This document shows, in pieces, positions 1 through 10,355 of a stretch of 64,000 nt of DNA. The notes under the pieces were generated by a model. The model was not told the origin of the DNA. It searched no databases and was given only the letters and a program-made list of their open reading frames with translations. Positions within the stretch are counted from its first letter, which is position 1. Every line of letters begins with the position of its first letter. The DNA lies in assembly GCF_043195125.1 (NCBI RefSeq), contig NZ_JBAFWR010000001.1, one strand, 5' to 3'. The stretch comes from NCEH01 sp043195125 (GTDB lineage: Bacteria; Pseudomonadota; Alphaproteobacteria; Rhizobiales; Xanthobacteraceae). A program made the position numbers and the translations under genes.

Positions 1-90
1 AGGCCTCGCGCACGAGCTTAGCCCGAGACCGAACGACCGTCTGGCTGAAAACCTTCCAGATCTCTGGATTTTTGTAAGGAAACTTTCCAA

Positions 91-117
91 AACAAAAAAG
101 CGCGGCAAAAGCCGCGC
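91..117 (-). terminator. Rho-independent terminator after hupC
   Basis: On the minus strand a perfect 7-bp stem (arms GCGCGGC and GCCGCGC at 100-106 and 111-117) with a four-base loop is followed by a run of six T residues and more T-rich sequence. It lies about 25 bp after the hupC stop and should end the hupSLC transcript. Positions 1-90 beyond it show no supportable gene. Confidence 0.85.
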
Positions 118-142
118 CTTTCTGACCTGTCGTCGGTCGCCG

Positions 143-901
143 CTATTCCGGGTCGTCGTCCCGAAACGTCCGGTAGCCGTTGGTGATGGCCGACACCATG
201 CTCTGACGGGACATGATGTCTTCCCGGATCACCGAATAGACGTGAATGATGATGAACAGGATGAACACCCACATGCCGATATGGTGGAAGGTGTGCACGT
301 TCATGCTGCCCCCCAGGGCGGGGATGATCCAGCCGAACAGCCGATCCTGCCAGCTGCCGAGGCCCTCGCCTTCCGAATAGAGGGCGAACCCTGTTCCGAT
401 CATGAACAGCCCGCCCACCACCATCACCCAGAACATGAACACCTGCGCGAGGGGATTGTGGCCGACAAACTTCAGGGGGCGCGGCTTCAGGAAGGCGTAC
501 CACTTCACCTCGATAAAAAGCCCCCGCCAGAAGGCCTTCCTCCAGAACGGGAAGGTGAAGAGCTCGCGCGAATATTGGTTGCCCACCAGAGCCCACAAAG
601 CCCGGCCAATGAAGCCGATAGCGAAGATATAGGCGGCCGCGAAGTGCACGAACCGGATCGTTCCCATCATGTAATGGGCACTGGCCTCCCCCGATAAGGT
701 GGGGAGCGGCGAGCCGATGAGATAGCCGGTGACACAAAGCACCAGGATCGAGAGAGCGTTGACCCAGTGCCAGAGTCGCACCGGCGCCTCATAGACATAG
801 ACGGTGGTCAGCTTCCGCCAGCCGTTGGCCGATGGTGCGGGAGCCGCAGCCGGCGCAGCGCCGGCCGCTCCGGAACCGGCCCCGAGGGAGGTGTCGGTCA
901 T
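143..901 (-). CDS. hupC: Ni/Fe-hydrogenase b-type cytochrome subunit HupC
   Basis: Membrane di-heme cytochrome b that anchors the HupSL dimer on the periplasmic face and passes electrons from H2 to the quinone pool. The 252-residue protein has an Ala/Pro-rich leader of about 25 residues. It then has the family start (VYVYEAPVRLWHWVNAL) and four hydrophobic helices, with His residues in RLWHW, RFVHFA and TFHHIGMW that fit the heme ligands of the HupC/HyaC/HoxZ family. It is the last gene of hupS-hupL-hupC, 12 bp after hupL, and a terminator follows. The Ala/Pro leader looks longer than usual for the family; otherwise the gene is ordinary. Confidence 0.95.
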   Translation of the reverse strand: MTDTSLGAGSGAAGAAPAAAPAPSANGWRKLTTVYVYEAPVRLWHWVNALSILVLCVTGYLIGSPLPTLSGEASAHYMMGTIRFVHFAAAYIFAIGFIGRALWALVGNQYSRELFTFPFWRKAFWRGLFIEVKWYAFLKPRPLKFVGHNPLAQVFMFWVMVVGGLFMIGTGFALYSEGEGLGSWQDRLFGWIIPALGGSMNVHTFHHIGMWVFILFIIIHVYSVIREDIMSRQSMVSAITNGYRTFRDDDPE

Positions 902-913
902 TGCTCCCTCCCC

Positions 914-2724
<1,811 letters not shown>

Positions 2725-2728
<4 letters not shown>

Positions 2729-3807
2729 TTGGCGTCTCCCTTATGCTGGGCGCGCTTCAGGGCGCTGACCGCTGCGTGCACCGCCACGGCGCCGCCCACG
2801 ACGCCCGCAGCCGCGAGCCCGATCTGATCTGCATTGGCTTCCACACCGAAGCCCTTGCCATTGATGTCCGCGAGGCGCGCGTACCAGGAGCCCTTGTCCC
2901 AGAAGCCGTCCTCGGAGCAGCCGATGCAGCCGTGTCCGGCTTGGATCGGGAAGGAGACGCCGTCGTTCCAGCGCACGGTCGAACAGGCGTTGTAGGTGGT
3001 CGGGCCCTTGCAGCCCATCTTGTAGAGGCAATAGCCCTTGCGGGCGCCCTCATCGTCGAACTTCTCGACATATTGGCCGGCGTCGAAATGCGGGCGCCGG
3101 TAGCATTTGTCGTGAATGCGCTGGGAATAGAACATCTTGGGCCGGCCCTGGCGGTCCAGTTCCGGGATGCGATCGAAGGTGAGCATGTAGGTGATGACGC
3201 CGGTCATCACCTCGGCGATGGGCGGGCAGCCCGGCACCTTGATGATGGGCTTGTCGAAGATCACCTCGTGCACCGGCGTGGCGCGGGTGGGGTTCGGCCG
3301 CGCCGCCTGCACGCAACCGTAGGAGGCGCATGAGCCCCAGGAGATGATGGCCTTCGCGTCCTTGGCCACCTTCTTCAACTGGTCCACGAACGGCTTGCCG
3401 CCGATGATGCAATACATGCCGTCTTCATTGAGCGGCGGATTGCCCTCCACGGCGAGGATGTAATTGCCTTTGTATTTGGTCATCACCTCGTCGAGGATGG
3501 CTTCCGCCTGGTGGCCGGCCGACGCCATGAGCGTGTCGTCATAGTCCAGCGAGATCATGGAGAGCACCACATCCTTCACCAGGGGATGGGCAGAGCGGAT
3601 GAAGCTCTCCGAGCAGCAGGTGCATTCCAGCCCATGCAACCACAGCACCGGAAGGCGCGGCTTGGTTTCCATGGCGTGGGCGATCTGCGGCGCGAGTTCC
3701 GGGCCGAGTCCGAGCGCGGCGGCGGTGAGCGAGCAATATTTCAAGAACGAGCGGCGGGTGATGCCCTGCCGCCGCATGACATCATAAAAGGTTTCGAGGC
3801 CGACCAT
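2725..3807 (-). CDS. hupS: Uptake [NiFe]-hydrogenase small subunit HupS (O2-tolerant signature)
   Basis: Iron-sulfur subunit that carries electrons from HupL to HupC. The 360-residue precursor starts with a Tat signal (TRRSFLK at 17-23, hydrophobic stretch, AHA cleavage region near 45). The proximal-cluster cysteines are C62 and C65 in ECTCC and C160 in WGSC, plus the later PGCPP cysteine. The two extra cysteines that define the [4Fe-3S] cluster of O2-tolerant enzymes (C19 and C120 in mature HyaA/HoxK) are present as C64 and C165 (ASYGC). A hydrophobic C-terminal helix anchors it to the membrane. It is the first gene of hupSLC, with a sigma-54 promoter upstream. Confidence 0.97.
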
Positions 3808-3870
3808 GCGGCGTCCCTCCTGGTGGTGCTCTCACGCCATCGCGTCGAGGCGATGCGCTCAGGCTCCATC

Positions 3871-3886
3871 AGCAACCCGCGTGCCA
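3871..3886 (-). promoter_or_regulatory. Sigma-54 (-24/-12) promoter of hupSLC
   Basis: The minus strand reads TGGCACGCGGGTTGCT, an exact match to the RpoN consensus TGGCACG-N4-TTGCW. It lies 64-79 bp upstream of the hupS start codon. hupSL promoters of rhizobia and Rhodobacter are known to depend on sigma-54 or on response regulators of the NtrC family (HoxA, HupR) or NifA. No TGT-N10-ACA NifA site was seen between this promoter and hypF. Confidence 0.85.
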
Positions 3887-3903
3887 GTTTTTATCTTTAA
3901 TAA

Positions 3904-3916
3904 TATCAAAGTGTTG
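3904..3916 (+). promoter_or_regulatory. IHF binding site upstream of the hupS promoter
   Basis: TATCAAAGTGTTG is a perfect match to the IHF consensus WATCAA-N4-TTR. It sits about 18 bp upstream of the -24 box in an AT-rich patch, the usual place for an IHF-induced bend that brings an upstream activator to sigma-54 RNA polymerase. ihfA is encoded at 20664-20981. Confidence 0.75.
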
Positions 3917-3940
3917 GGAGAATATAGGGGCATCGGGGGC

Positions 3941-3962
3941 GGAAAGTGACACCTCACTTTCC
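3941..3962. promoter_or_regulatory. Perfect palindrome at the hypF 3' end / hupS upstream region
   Basis: Nine-base arms GGAAAGTGA and TCACTTTCC are separated by CACC. The palindrome spans the hypF stop codon and is centred roughly 90 bp upstream of the predicted hupS transcription start. It could be the enhancer site for the HupR/HoxA activator or a hairpin ending the hypF transcript. There is no T-run on the minus strand, which favours the operator reading. Confidence 0.5.
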
Positions 3963-6314
3963 AGCTGATGCGGAAAGCGCGTGACCGGTTTTCAAGTTCG
4001 CCAGTTCCAGGTCCGCCAGAAGGCGCGCTGCCGCCACCGCCGCCTGGCCGAAAGCGAGCCCGCCGTCATTGGCCGGAACTTCGGCGGGCAACATCACCGC
4101 GTAGCCGGCCGAGGCGAGGCGTTCTGTGATGGCTTCCAGCAGGAGGCCATTCTGGAACACCCCGCCCGACAGGGCCACGTGGCGCAGTCCTTCGGCACGG
4201 GCGACGTGCGCCGCCGCATCCGCGAAGGCGATCGCGACGCCGGCGTGGAAATTTGCGGCGCAGGTCTCGATGCCGACCTTGGCTGCGCGATCCGCCAGCG
4301 CGGCGCGCCAGAGCGGGGCGGGGTCGAGCTCAAGCAGGTCGCCTTTATTCGACATGGAGAAGGGATAGGGCGCCGGCGCCTCCCGCCCTTCGGCATGAGC
4401 TTCCAGCGCCATGGCGGCCTCGCCCTCGAAGCTGAGGCGATCCGGTGCCAGACCCAGCAGTGCGGCCATGGCATCGAACAGGCGCCCCGCTGAACTCGCC
4501 AACGGTGCGTTGACCTGCTTCGCGATCATCGCCCGCACGGTGGCGATGGGCTTGCCCGCAAATAGCTCGGCCAGAACGGCCTCGGCCGTCAGCGCCGCGT
4601 CGAGGTGGGCGAGTAGGACGCGCCACGGCTCTCGGCTCGCCGCGTCGCCACCCGCAAGCGGGATTGGTCGCAGCCGGCCGTGCCTTCGGAACGTGAGATA
4701 ATCGCACACGAGAATCTCGGCCCCCCATGCGGTGCCGTCGGTCCCGAGCCCGAGCCCGTCCAGGGCGATGCCGACGACCGGGCCGGCGTCGCGGCGCCAG
4801 CTGTTTTCCGCCATGACGGCCGCGATGTGGGCATGGTGGTGCTGTACGCCGATCATGCGCAAGCCGCGTTTCTCGGCATATTGGCTCCCAAACCGGGTGG
4901 CGCGATAATCGGGATGGAGATCCACGGCGACAGCCGTAGCGACGTGGGAGAAGACGCCTTCATAATCAGCCATCGCGCTGGCGAACTCATCCTCCACCGT
5001 CGGCGCGTCAAGCTCTCCGAAGTGGTGGGTCAGCAGCGCTTTGCGCCCGTGGGTGAGGCAGGCCGCACTTTTCAGATCCCCACCCATGGCGAGCACCGGC
5101 GGCGCGCCCGCGAAATCTTCCGGAAGATCGAGCGGACGCGGAGCCTGCCCGCGTCCGCGTCGCATCACGCGGGCGCGCCCACCCACGACGCGGACGACGG
5201 GGTCCTCCAGGCGGCGGGCGATCGGCCGGTCGTGGCCGAGAATGCCGTCCACGATGCCGGCAAGCATCGGCGCGGCATTCGCGTCCCGAAACACCTGCGG
5301 CGCGTTGGCGCGATTGGCGCTGGTCATCACCAGCGGCCGCCCGACCCGCTGGAGCAGCAGATGGTGCAAGGGCGTATAGACCAGCATGATGCCGACCCGC
5401 CCGGGTCCCGGCGCCACCCCTGGCGCAAGCCGACCGTCGTCCCGCCGTCGCATGAGCACGATGGGTGCGGCCGGGTCCAAGAGCGCCGCCGCATCGCCGG
5501 GAGCGAGATGGCAGAGCGCCGAGGCGGCCTCAAGATCCGCGACCATCACCGCCAGCGGTTTTGACGGCCGATGCTTGCGCAGCCGCAATTCGTTCACCGC
5601 CATACAGTCCGTGGCGTCGCAGGCGATATGGAAGCCGCCGATCCCTTTGACGGCGATGATGCCGCCGGCCTTTAAGGCAGTCACGGCCTGGGTCAGGGCA
5701 TCGTCATCAGCCTCTGCCGGATCGGGCACAGGCCCCAAGGAGGTCCAGCTCAGGCGCGGCCCGCAGGCGGAGCAGGCGATGGGCTGGGCGTGAAAGCGCC
5801 GGTCTTCCGGATTTTCATATTCTGCGCGGCAGGCAGGGCACAGGGGAAAGCCCTGCATGGTGGTGCGGGCGCGGTCGTAGGGCAGACCCCGGACGATGGA
5901 AAATCGCGGCCCGCAGTCCGTGCAGTTTGTAAAAGCATATTGGAAGCGGCGTGCGCCTGGATCTGCGATTTCCGCCCGACAAGCAGGACAAGTGGCGATA
6001 TCCGGCACGATGCCGACCGAAACAGCCCCTGCCCCGCTCTCGGCAATGCGGAACACCCGGCTAACGGGCGGGGGCGCGGGATGCGAGGAGATCGCCTCAA
6101 CCCGGGACAGGACGGGCGCCTCATCGCGCAGCGCCGAAACCAATGTGGCCAGGGCTTCCACCGAGCCCCCCGCATGGATGAAGACCGCATCGCCCCGGTT
6201 GCCGACTTCGCCCGAAAGCCCAAGGCGCCGTGCGAGGCGCCACACGAAGGGTCGAAATCCAACACCCTGCACGATGCCGCGCACGATGATCTCGGCCCCT
6301 TTAATTTCGGACAT
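3954..6314 (-). CDS. hypF: Carbamoyltransferase HypF (hydrogenase maturation)
   Basis: Makes the carbamoyl group that HypE converts to the cyanide ligands of the Ni-Fe site. Domains in order: N-terminal acylphosphatase-like domain (IVQGVGFRPFVWRL near 14-27), two zinc-finger motifs (CPAC...CTDC and CPAC...CSAC), a YrdC-like domain (GGIIAVKGIGGFHIACDA) and a C-terminal Kae1-like domain with the metal-binding HHHAH motif. The start MSEIKG at 6314 is preferred to an upstream in-frame Met. It gives 786 residues, typical for HypF, and begins 7 bp after hupV. Its place between hupV and hupS matches Rhodobacter capsulatus and Azorhizobium hup loci. Confidence 0.96.
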   Translation of the reverse strand: MSEIKGAEIIVRGIVQGVGFRPFVWRLARRLGLSGEVGNRGDAVFIHAGGSVEALATLVSALRDEAPVLSRVEAISSHPAPPPVSRVFRIAESGAGAVSVGIVPDIATCPACRAEIADPGARRFQYAFTNCTDCGPRFSIVRGLPYDRARTTMQGFPLCPACRAEYENPEDRRFHAQPIACSACGPRLSWTSLGPVPDPAEADDDALTQAVTALKAGGIIAVKGIGGFHIACDATDCMAVNELRLRKHRPSKPLAVMVADLEAASALCHLAPGDAAALLDPAAPIVLMRRRDDGRLAPGVAPGPGRVGIMLVYTPLHHLLLQRVGRPLVMTSANRANAPQVFRDANAAPMLAGIVDGILGHDRPIARRLEDPVVRVVGGRARVMRRGRGQAPRPLDLPEDFAGAPPVLAMGGDLKSAACLTHGRKALLTHHFGELDAPTVEDEFASAMADYEGVFSHVATAVAVDLHPDYRATRFGSQYAEKRGLRMIGVQHHHAHIAAVMAENSWRRDAGPVVGIALDGLGLGTDGTAWGAEILVCDYLTFRRHGRLRPIPLAGGDAASREPWRVLLAHLDAALTAEAVLAELFAGKPIATVRAMIAKQVNAPLASSAGRLFDAMAALLGLAPDRLSFEGEAAMALEAHAEGREAPAPYPFSMSNKGDLLELDPAPLWRAALADRAAKVGIETCAANFHAGVAIAFADAAAHVARAEGLRHVALSGGVFQNGLLLEAITERLASAGYAVMLPAEVPANDGGLAFGQAAVAAARLLADLELANLKTGHALSASAGK

Positions 6315-6321
6315 CGCCGCC

Positions 6322-7800
6322 TCAGTGCACCGTGCAGACCATGCAGGGGTCGAACGACCGCACGATGTGCTGCACACTCAGTGGCGTGCTTTCGTCGGGC
6401 CGGACGACGGCCCCGACCAGCGCGGCTTCAAGCGGGCCGGGCATCCCGGCGGCATCGCGCGGCGAGAAGTTCCAGGTGGTCGGGGCGATGATCTGGTACC
6501 GCGAGATCTTGCCGCCCTCCACTTCCACCCAATGGCCGAGCGCGCCGCGCGCCGCTTCCGTCAGTCCTGCGAAACGGCCCCGGTCCGGCATCTGCCCCTG
6601 GGCACACCAGGAGCCCTCCGGCTCCAGCGCCCGCACCCAGGTTTCCATCGCCATGAGGGTACGGGCGCTTTCCACCAGCCGCGCGATGACGCGGGAAAAA
6701 ACGGTGCCTCCGCCCGATGCCACGAGATCGCGGATGAGGGGCTGGCCGTCGATGACCTGACGCGCCAGAGCGCCGGTTTCGAACGGCAGGCCGTTCAGGC
6801 GCGGCGCCTTGCACCATGTGTATCCGGTCTCGTCCGCAGCGTCGGGCACGGTCGAGCCTTGGAACGGATGGTGGGCGTGCGTGCGCTCCTCCATGCGGGA
6901 GAAGGTGTGATCCTCTGCGATATCCGCCGGATCGAAGCCACCCGCCTGCCCGGCGACATGGACGCCGGCGGGATAGAGCGTACCTTCCTGTGCGGGATAG
7001 GCCCCATACGAGAGAAACCGATCATAGGCGCGGCCTTGATGCGCTAGTTCCAGATCGGCTGCGATTTCCAGGAACAAGCGGAAATCCCCTTCCGGGCCCC
7101 TGGCACGCCACGCGTACAGCTCGGCGCGTTCAGTGAGCGCCGCCACCTGCTCCAGCTTCGTGCCGAAGAGCTGATCTTCCAGCACCGCGCGCACCGCGCC
7201 CAGCGTCGCCAGAAGGCGGACCTTATCGCGGGATTCCGCGCGCTTGGTCACGCCCCCCGGCTGGATTGCCAAGGTGTGCGGCCAACGGCCGGCGAGCAGG
7301 CCGAGGACATGGAGCAAGGTTGCCCGCGCTTCCAGCAGGCGCCGCGCGCTGGTGCCGCGCCCGGCCTTGAAGCGGGCTTCCGCCTTCGCGAACCAGGGGC
7401 GCCCCGCATAGGCCGCGCGGGCGAAATCCGGCATGAAGAAGAGATGGAAATGGGTGAGATGGTCGGCCACATTCTCGGTCGCGACGATGAGATTGGTGGC
7501 GATTTGCCCGTTTCTGGTCGGGACCAGCCCCTGCAAGCCTGCGAGTGCAAGCGCGGCGGCCTGGGACTGGGAGACCGAGCAAATTCCGCAGATGCGCGGC
7601 GCGATCACCAGCGCATCCATCGGGTCCCGCCCTTCCAGAATACGCTCGAAGCCTCGAAACAGCGGCGAAGACACATGGGCCTGGGCCACTGCGCCATTGG
7701 CGATGTCCAGCCGCACCTCGAGATCGCCTTCCACGCGATTGAACGGCCCGACAATGAGCCGCGTGACGCCTTCGCCCGCTGAACCTTGTGCTTCGCTCAT
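6322..7800 (-). CDS. hupV: Regulatory (H2-sensing) hydrogenase large subunit HupV
   Basis: Large subunit of the cytoplasmic HupUV/HoxBC sensor that detects H2 and controls HupT. The 492-residue protein has the nickel motifs RICGIC (C71, C74) and DPCMVCTVH (C486, C489). It ends exactly at the His where catalytic hydrogenases are cleaved, so no protease-removed tail is encoded, as expected for sensory hydrogenases. The N-terminal motif continues SVSQSQ instead of the usual xxxH. The start MSEAQG at 7800 overlaps the hupU stop by 4 bp. A much longer in-frame extension upstream is rejected because it runs over hupU. Confidence 0.95.
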   Translation of the reverse strand: MSEAQGSAGEGVTRLIVGPFNRVEGDLEVRLDIANGAVAQAHVSSPLFRGFERILEGRDPMDALVIAPRICGICSVSQSQAAALALAGLQGLVPTRNGQIATNLIVATENVADHLTHFHLFFMPDFARAAYAGRPWFAKAEARFKAGRGTSARRLLEARATLLHVLGLLAGRWPHTLAIQPGGVTKRAESRDKVRLLATLGAVRAVLEDQLFGTKLEQVAALTERAELYAWRARGPEGDFRLFLEIAADLELAHQGRAYDRFLSYGAYPAQEGTLYPAGVHVAGQAGGFDPADIAEDHTFSRMEERTHAHHPFQGSTVPDAADETGYTWCKAPRLNGLPFETGALARQVIDGQPLIRDLVASGGGTVFSRVIARLVESARTLMAMETWVRALEPEGSWCAQGQMPDRGRFAGLTEAARGALGHWVEVEGGKISRYQIIAPTTWNFSPRDAAGMPGPLEAALVGAVVRPDESTPLSVQHIVRSFDPCMVCTVH

Positions 7801-8804
7801 CGCCGCTTGATGTCCCGCACCGTGGGCGGCACCACCAGATGATCGCTCACCGCATTGCGCCGCAGCCGCTCCGGCGTCGCCGCTTTCGCCAGCGAGGACA
7901 AGGCGATGAACCAGGCCTTCGGCATGTCGGTGGGCAGGCCGACGGGAATGCCGGCGACCTTCGGGGTTTCCAGGAAGGCGTGGCCCGGCTCTTCGAATTC
8001 GGGGGCCGTGCAATTTATGCAGGCATAGCCGCCACGGGTGCACGAGCCCTCCCCGTTCCAAGAGCGAGTGTTGCAATCCGCATGGGCCTGGGTGCCGAGG
8101 CAGCCCAGATGCTCCATCATGCAGCCGAGGTCGGAGAGCTTCTCCGCGCTCGCCTTGAACTCGTAATATTCGTTGCGCGGGCAGCCGTGGTGCACGAGAT
8201 GGTCGGCATAGAAGCGCGGCCGGCGATAGGCATCGAGATCCTGCGCGCCGAGCAGCCCCGCGGCGAGCAGCATCAAGGTCTCGGTCACCCAATTGGGGTG
8301 TGTGGGGCATCCGGCAACATTGATGACCGGCAGGCCGGAGCGGGAGCGAAATGCGGCGCCCAGCGCGCCGCCCTCGCGCCGCCCGTCATATTGCAGGCCG
8401 CATGCGTCGGTGGGATTGGAGCCGGCAGCCGTCACACCGCCATAAGCGGCGCAGGTACCCACGGCAACCACATGCTCGGCAAGGCCGGCCATCTCGCGCA
8501 CCCATTCGATTGTGGGGCGCCCGGTGCCGGCCAGCACATGGAAACGCCCCGTTCCGTTCGGGCCGCGTAAAAGGGAACCTTCGACACATAGAGCATCGAG
8601 ACGCACCGCACCGGTCCGTATCTGTTCGAATACGGCCAGCGCTTCCCCTCCCGTCTCCTCAGAAAGGCTCGGATGCCAGAGGAGGTGGATTCCGGCACTG
8701 TCGAGGGTGGTGATGAGATCAGGCCCCTCGGCGCAGAGCAGCGACATGGTGCAGCCGCCGCAGCCACCAGATTGCAGCCAGAGGATGTTGAATCGCCCGC
8801 TCAC
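7797..8804 (-). CDS. hupU: Regulatory hydrogenase small subunit HupU
   Basis: Iron-sulfur subunit of the H2 sensor. The 335-residue protein begins directly with the proximal cluster motif (SGGCGGCTMSLLC) and has no Tat signal or C-terminal membrane anchor, so it is cytoplasmic. It has glycine at both positions where HupS carries extra cysteines (CGGC and GTCAAYGG), that is, a standard [4Fe-4S] proximal site. It overlaps hupT and hupV by 4 bp on each side, forming a tightly coupled hupTUV unit. Confidence 0.95.
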   Translation of the reverse strand: MSGRFNILWLQSGGCGGCTMSLLCAEGPDLITTLDSAGIHLLWHPSLSEETGGEALAVFEQIRTGAVRLDALCVEGSLLRGPNGTGRFHVLAGTGRPTIEWVREMAGLAEHVVAVGTCAAYGGVTAAGSNPTDACGLQYDGRREGGALGAAFRSRSGLPVINVAGCPTHPNWVTETLMLLAAGLLGAQDLDAYRRPRFYADHLVHHGCPRNEYYEFKASAEKLSDLGCMMEHLGCLGTQAHADCNTRSWNGEGSCTRGGYACINCTAPEFEEPGHAFLETPKVAGIPVGLPTDMPKAWFIALSSLAKAATPERLRRNAVSDHLVVPPTVRDIKRR

Positions 8805-10174
8805 GACGGGCTGCCCGACAGCGCCGCGGGCAAGGTCACGCGCATCAGAGCGCCGCCCTCCGGGTGATTGCTCGCTTCAAGCACACCCTCGTGCTCCTGC
8901 ACGATGCGATAGCTGATGGAAAGGCCGAGGCCCGTGCCCTTGCCCACCGCCTTCGTCGTAAAGAAGGGATCGAAGATCCGCGTCGCGATCTCCGCCGGGA
9001 TACCGGGGCCGCTGTCCTGCACGGTTATGACCACCCGGTCGCCGCGTTGCTCACCGGCGATTTTGAGCCGGCGGTCGGAGGCGCCTTCCATAGCGTCCAT
9101 CGCATTTTGAATGAGGTTCATCATCATCTGGTGCAATTGGCCGGGATGGCCGATCACGTCGAGCGGCCCTACCAGCTGAAACGTGGTGTCGACCGGCGGA
9201 TTTTTCGCTTTCGCCACCCATTCCAGCGAGGAGCGCACCAGAGCCGCCATGTCGACCGGTTCGGATGCCTGCCTTCGATCGGAGGAAAAGCGCCGCAGAT
9301 CGGCGACAATGTCGCGAACCCGTTCCGCCCCCTCCAGCATGCCCGCGATGGTTGGGGCCATCTCCGCCAAGGTGCGGTCGATCTTCAACCGCGCTCGCAG
9401 GTCATCCGGCACCGGGCCAGAGCCGTGAAGCGCGTCCACATAGCTCACGAGCCGCTCGCCATAGAGTTTCAAAGCGTGGGCATTGCCGTAAACGAAGGAG
9501 ATGGGATTGTTCAATTCGTGCGCGACGCCGGCAACCAGCCGCCCGAGCGAAGCCATTTTTTCCGCATGCACCAATTGCTGCTGCGCCTGCTTCAGCCGCT
9601 CGTGGGCAGCGGCGAGGTCCCTATAGGCTTGACGCAATTCTCCGATCGGCCGGCCCATCAGAACAATGCCGACCGCGCGGCCACGAGAATCGAACCGGAT
9701 CGCGCCATTCACCGAAACCGGAAGGGGTCCGTCCGGTGTGGAGAAAGCAAAATCGCGATCCACAATGCGCTGGCGCTTTGCGACGATAGCCAGCACGTCG
9801 GCAAAGCCGGTCGGCGTCTCCGGCGCCAACAAATCGGACAGGCGGAGCTCCAGCAAGTCCGACCCCGCTCGGCCGAGCAACCGTTCGGCGGCGACATTCA
9901 CCTGTTCGATCCGGCCGGTCAGGTCGCAGGCGATCAGGGCGTCGGTCATTGAGGCCATCACGCCGGCGATGAAGGCCTGGGCTTCTTCCAGCGCGGCGTT
10001 CTTGTTCTCCAGCTCCACCTGCTGGGTCACCAGCTCGGCATAGGTCTCATCCATCTTGCGGATGACGGCGATCCAGGCCTGCTCGGCATCGGCGCTGAGA
10101 GCAGCGGCCGCATCGATTCCCAGCCCGCCAGAGGCGGGGTCGAGCGCGCGGCCTTTGCTACCGGATCCGGGCAT
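8801..10174 (-). CDS. hupT: Sensor histidine kinase HupT/HoxJ
   Basis: Kinase that responds to HupUV and phosphorylates a HupR/HoxA-type response regulator controlling hupSLC. The 457 residues contain a short coiled coil (about 45-68), a PAS domain (about 68-180), an H-box with the phospho-acceptor H219 (GVAHELNNPISF), an N-box (NLIQNAMDA), and G1 and G2 boxes (DSGPGIP, GTGLGLS). There is no transmembrane segment, so it is soluble as expected for a partner of a soluble hydrogenase. It is the first gene of hupTUV. The cognate regulator is not in this window. Confidence 0.93.
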   Translation of the reverse strand: MPGSGSKGRALDPASGGLGIDAAAALSADAEQAWIAVIRKMDETYAELVTQQVELENKNAALEEAQAFIAGVMASMTDALIACDLTGRIEQVNVAAERLLGRAGSDLLELRLSDLLAPETPTGFADVLAIVAKRQRIVDRDFAFSTPDGPLPVSVNGAIRFDSRGRAVGIVLMGRPIGELRQAYRDLAAAHERLKQAQQQLVHAEKMASLGRLVAGVAHELNNPISFVYGNAHALKLYGERLVSYVDALHGSGPVPDDLRARLKIDRTLAEMAPTIAGMLEGAERVRDIVADLRRFSSDRRQASEPVDMAALVRSSLEWVAKAKNPPVDTTFQLVGPLDVIGHPGQLHQMMMNLIQNAMDAMEGASDRRLKIAGEQRGDRVVITVQDSGPGIPAEIATRIFDPFFTTKAVGKGTGLGLSISYRIVQEHEGVLEASNHPEGGALMRVTLPAALSGSPS

Positions 10175-10355
10175 GGAAGTGGAGACCAGGGTTCACGAAT
10201 GAACGGACATGCTAAGCCCGCCGCGCCCCGGATCACAACAGAGGATCCGCGAGGCGCCTTCACCACCCGTGCGGGTCAGGTTTCATTCACAAATTAACAG
10301 ATGAAACACAGCCACTTAGACTCGATGGCTTATCTTACGCGGCAGGTGAGGGCTC

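Noticed and set aside
3954..3962. NifA upstream activator site before hupS
   Set aside because: I looked for TGT-N10-ACA between the sigma-54 promoter and the 3' end of hypF and did not find it.
7801..8310. N-terminal extension of HupV in frame over hupU
   Set aside because: The added residues lack hydrogenase features and the region encodes HupU in another frame; MSEAQG at 7800 is the natural start.
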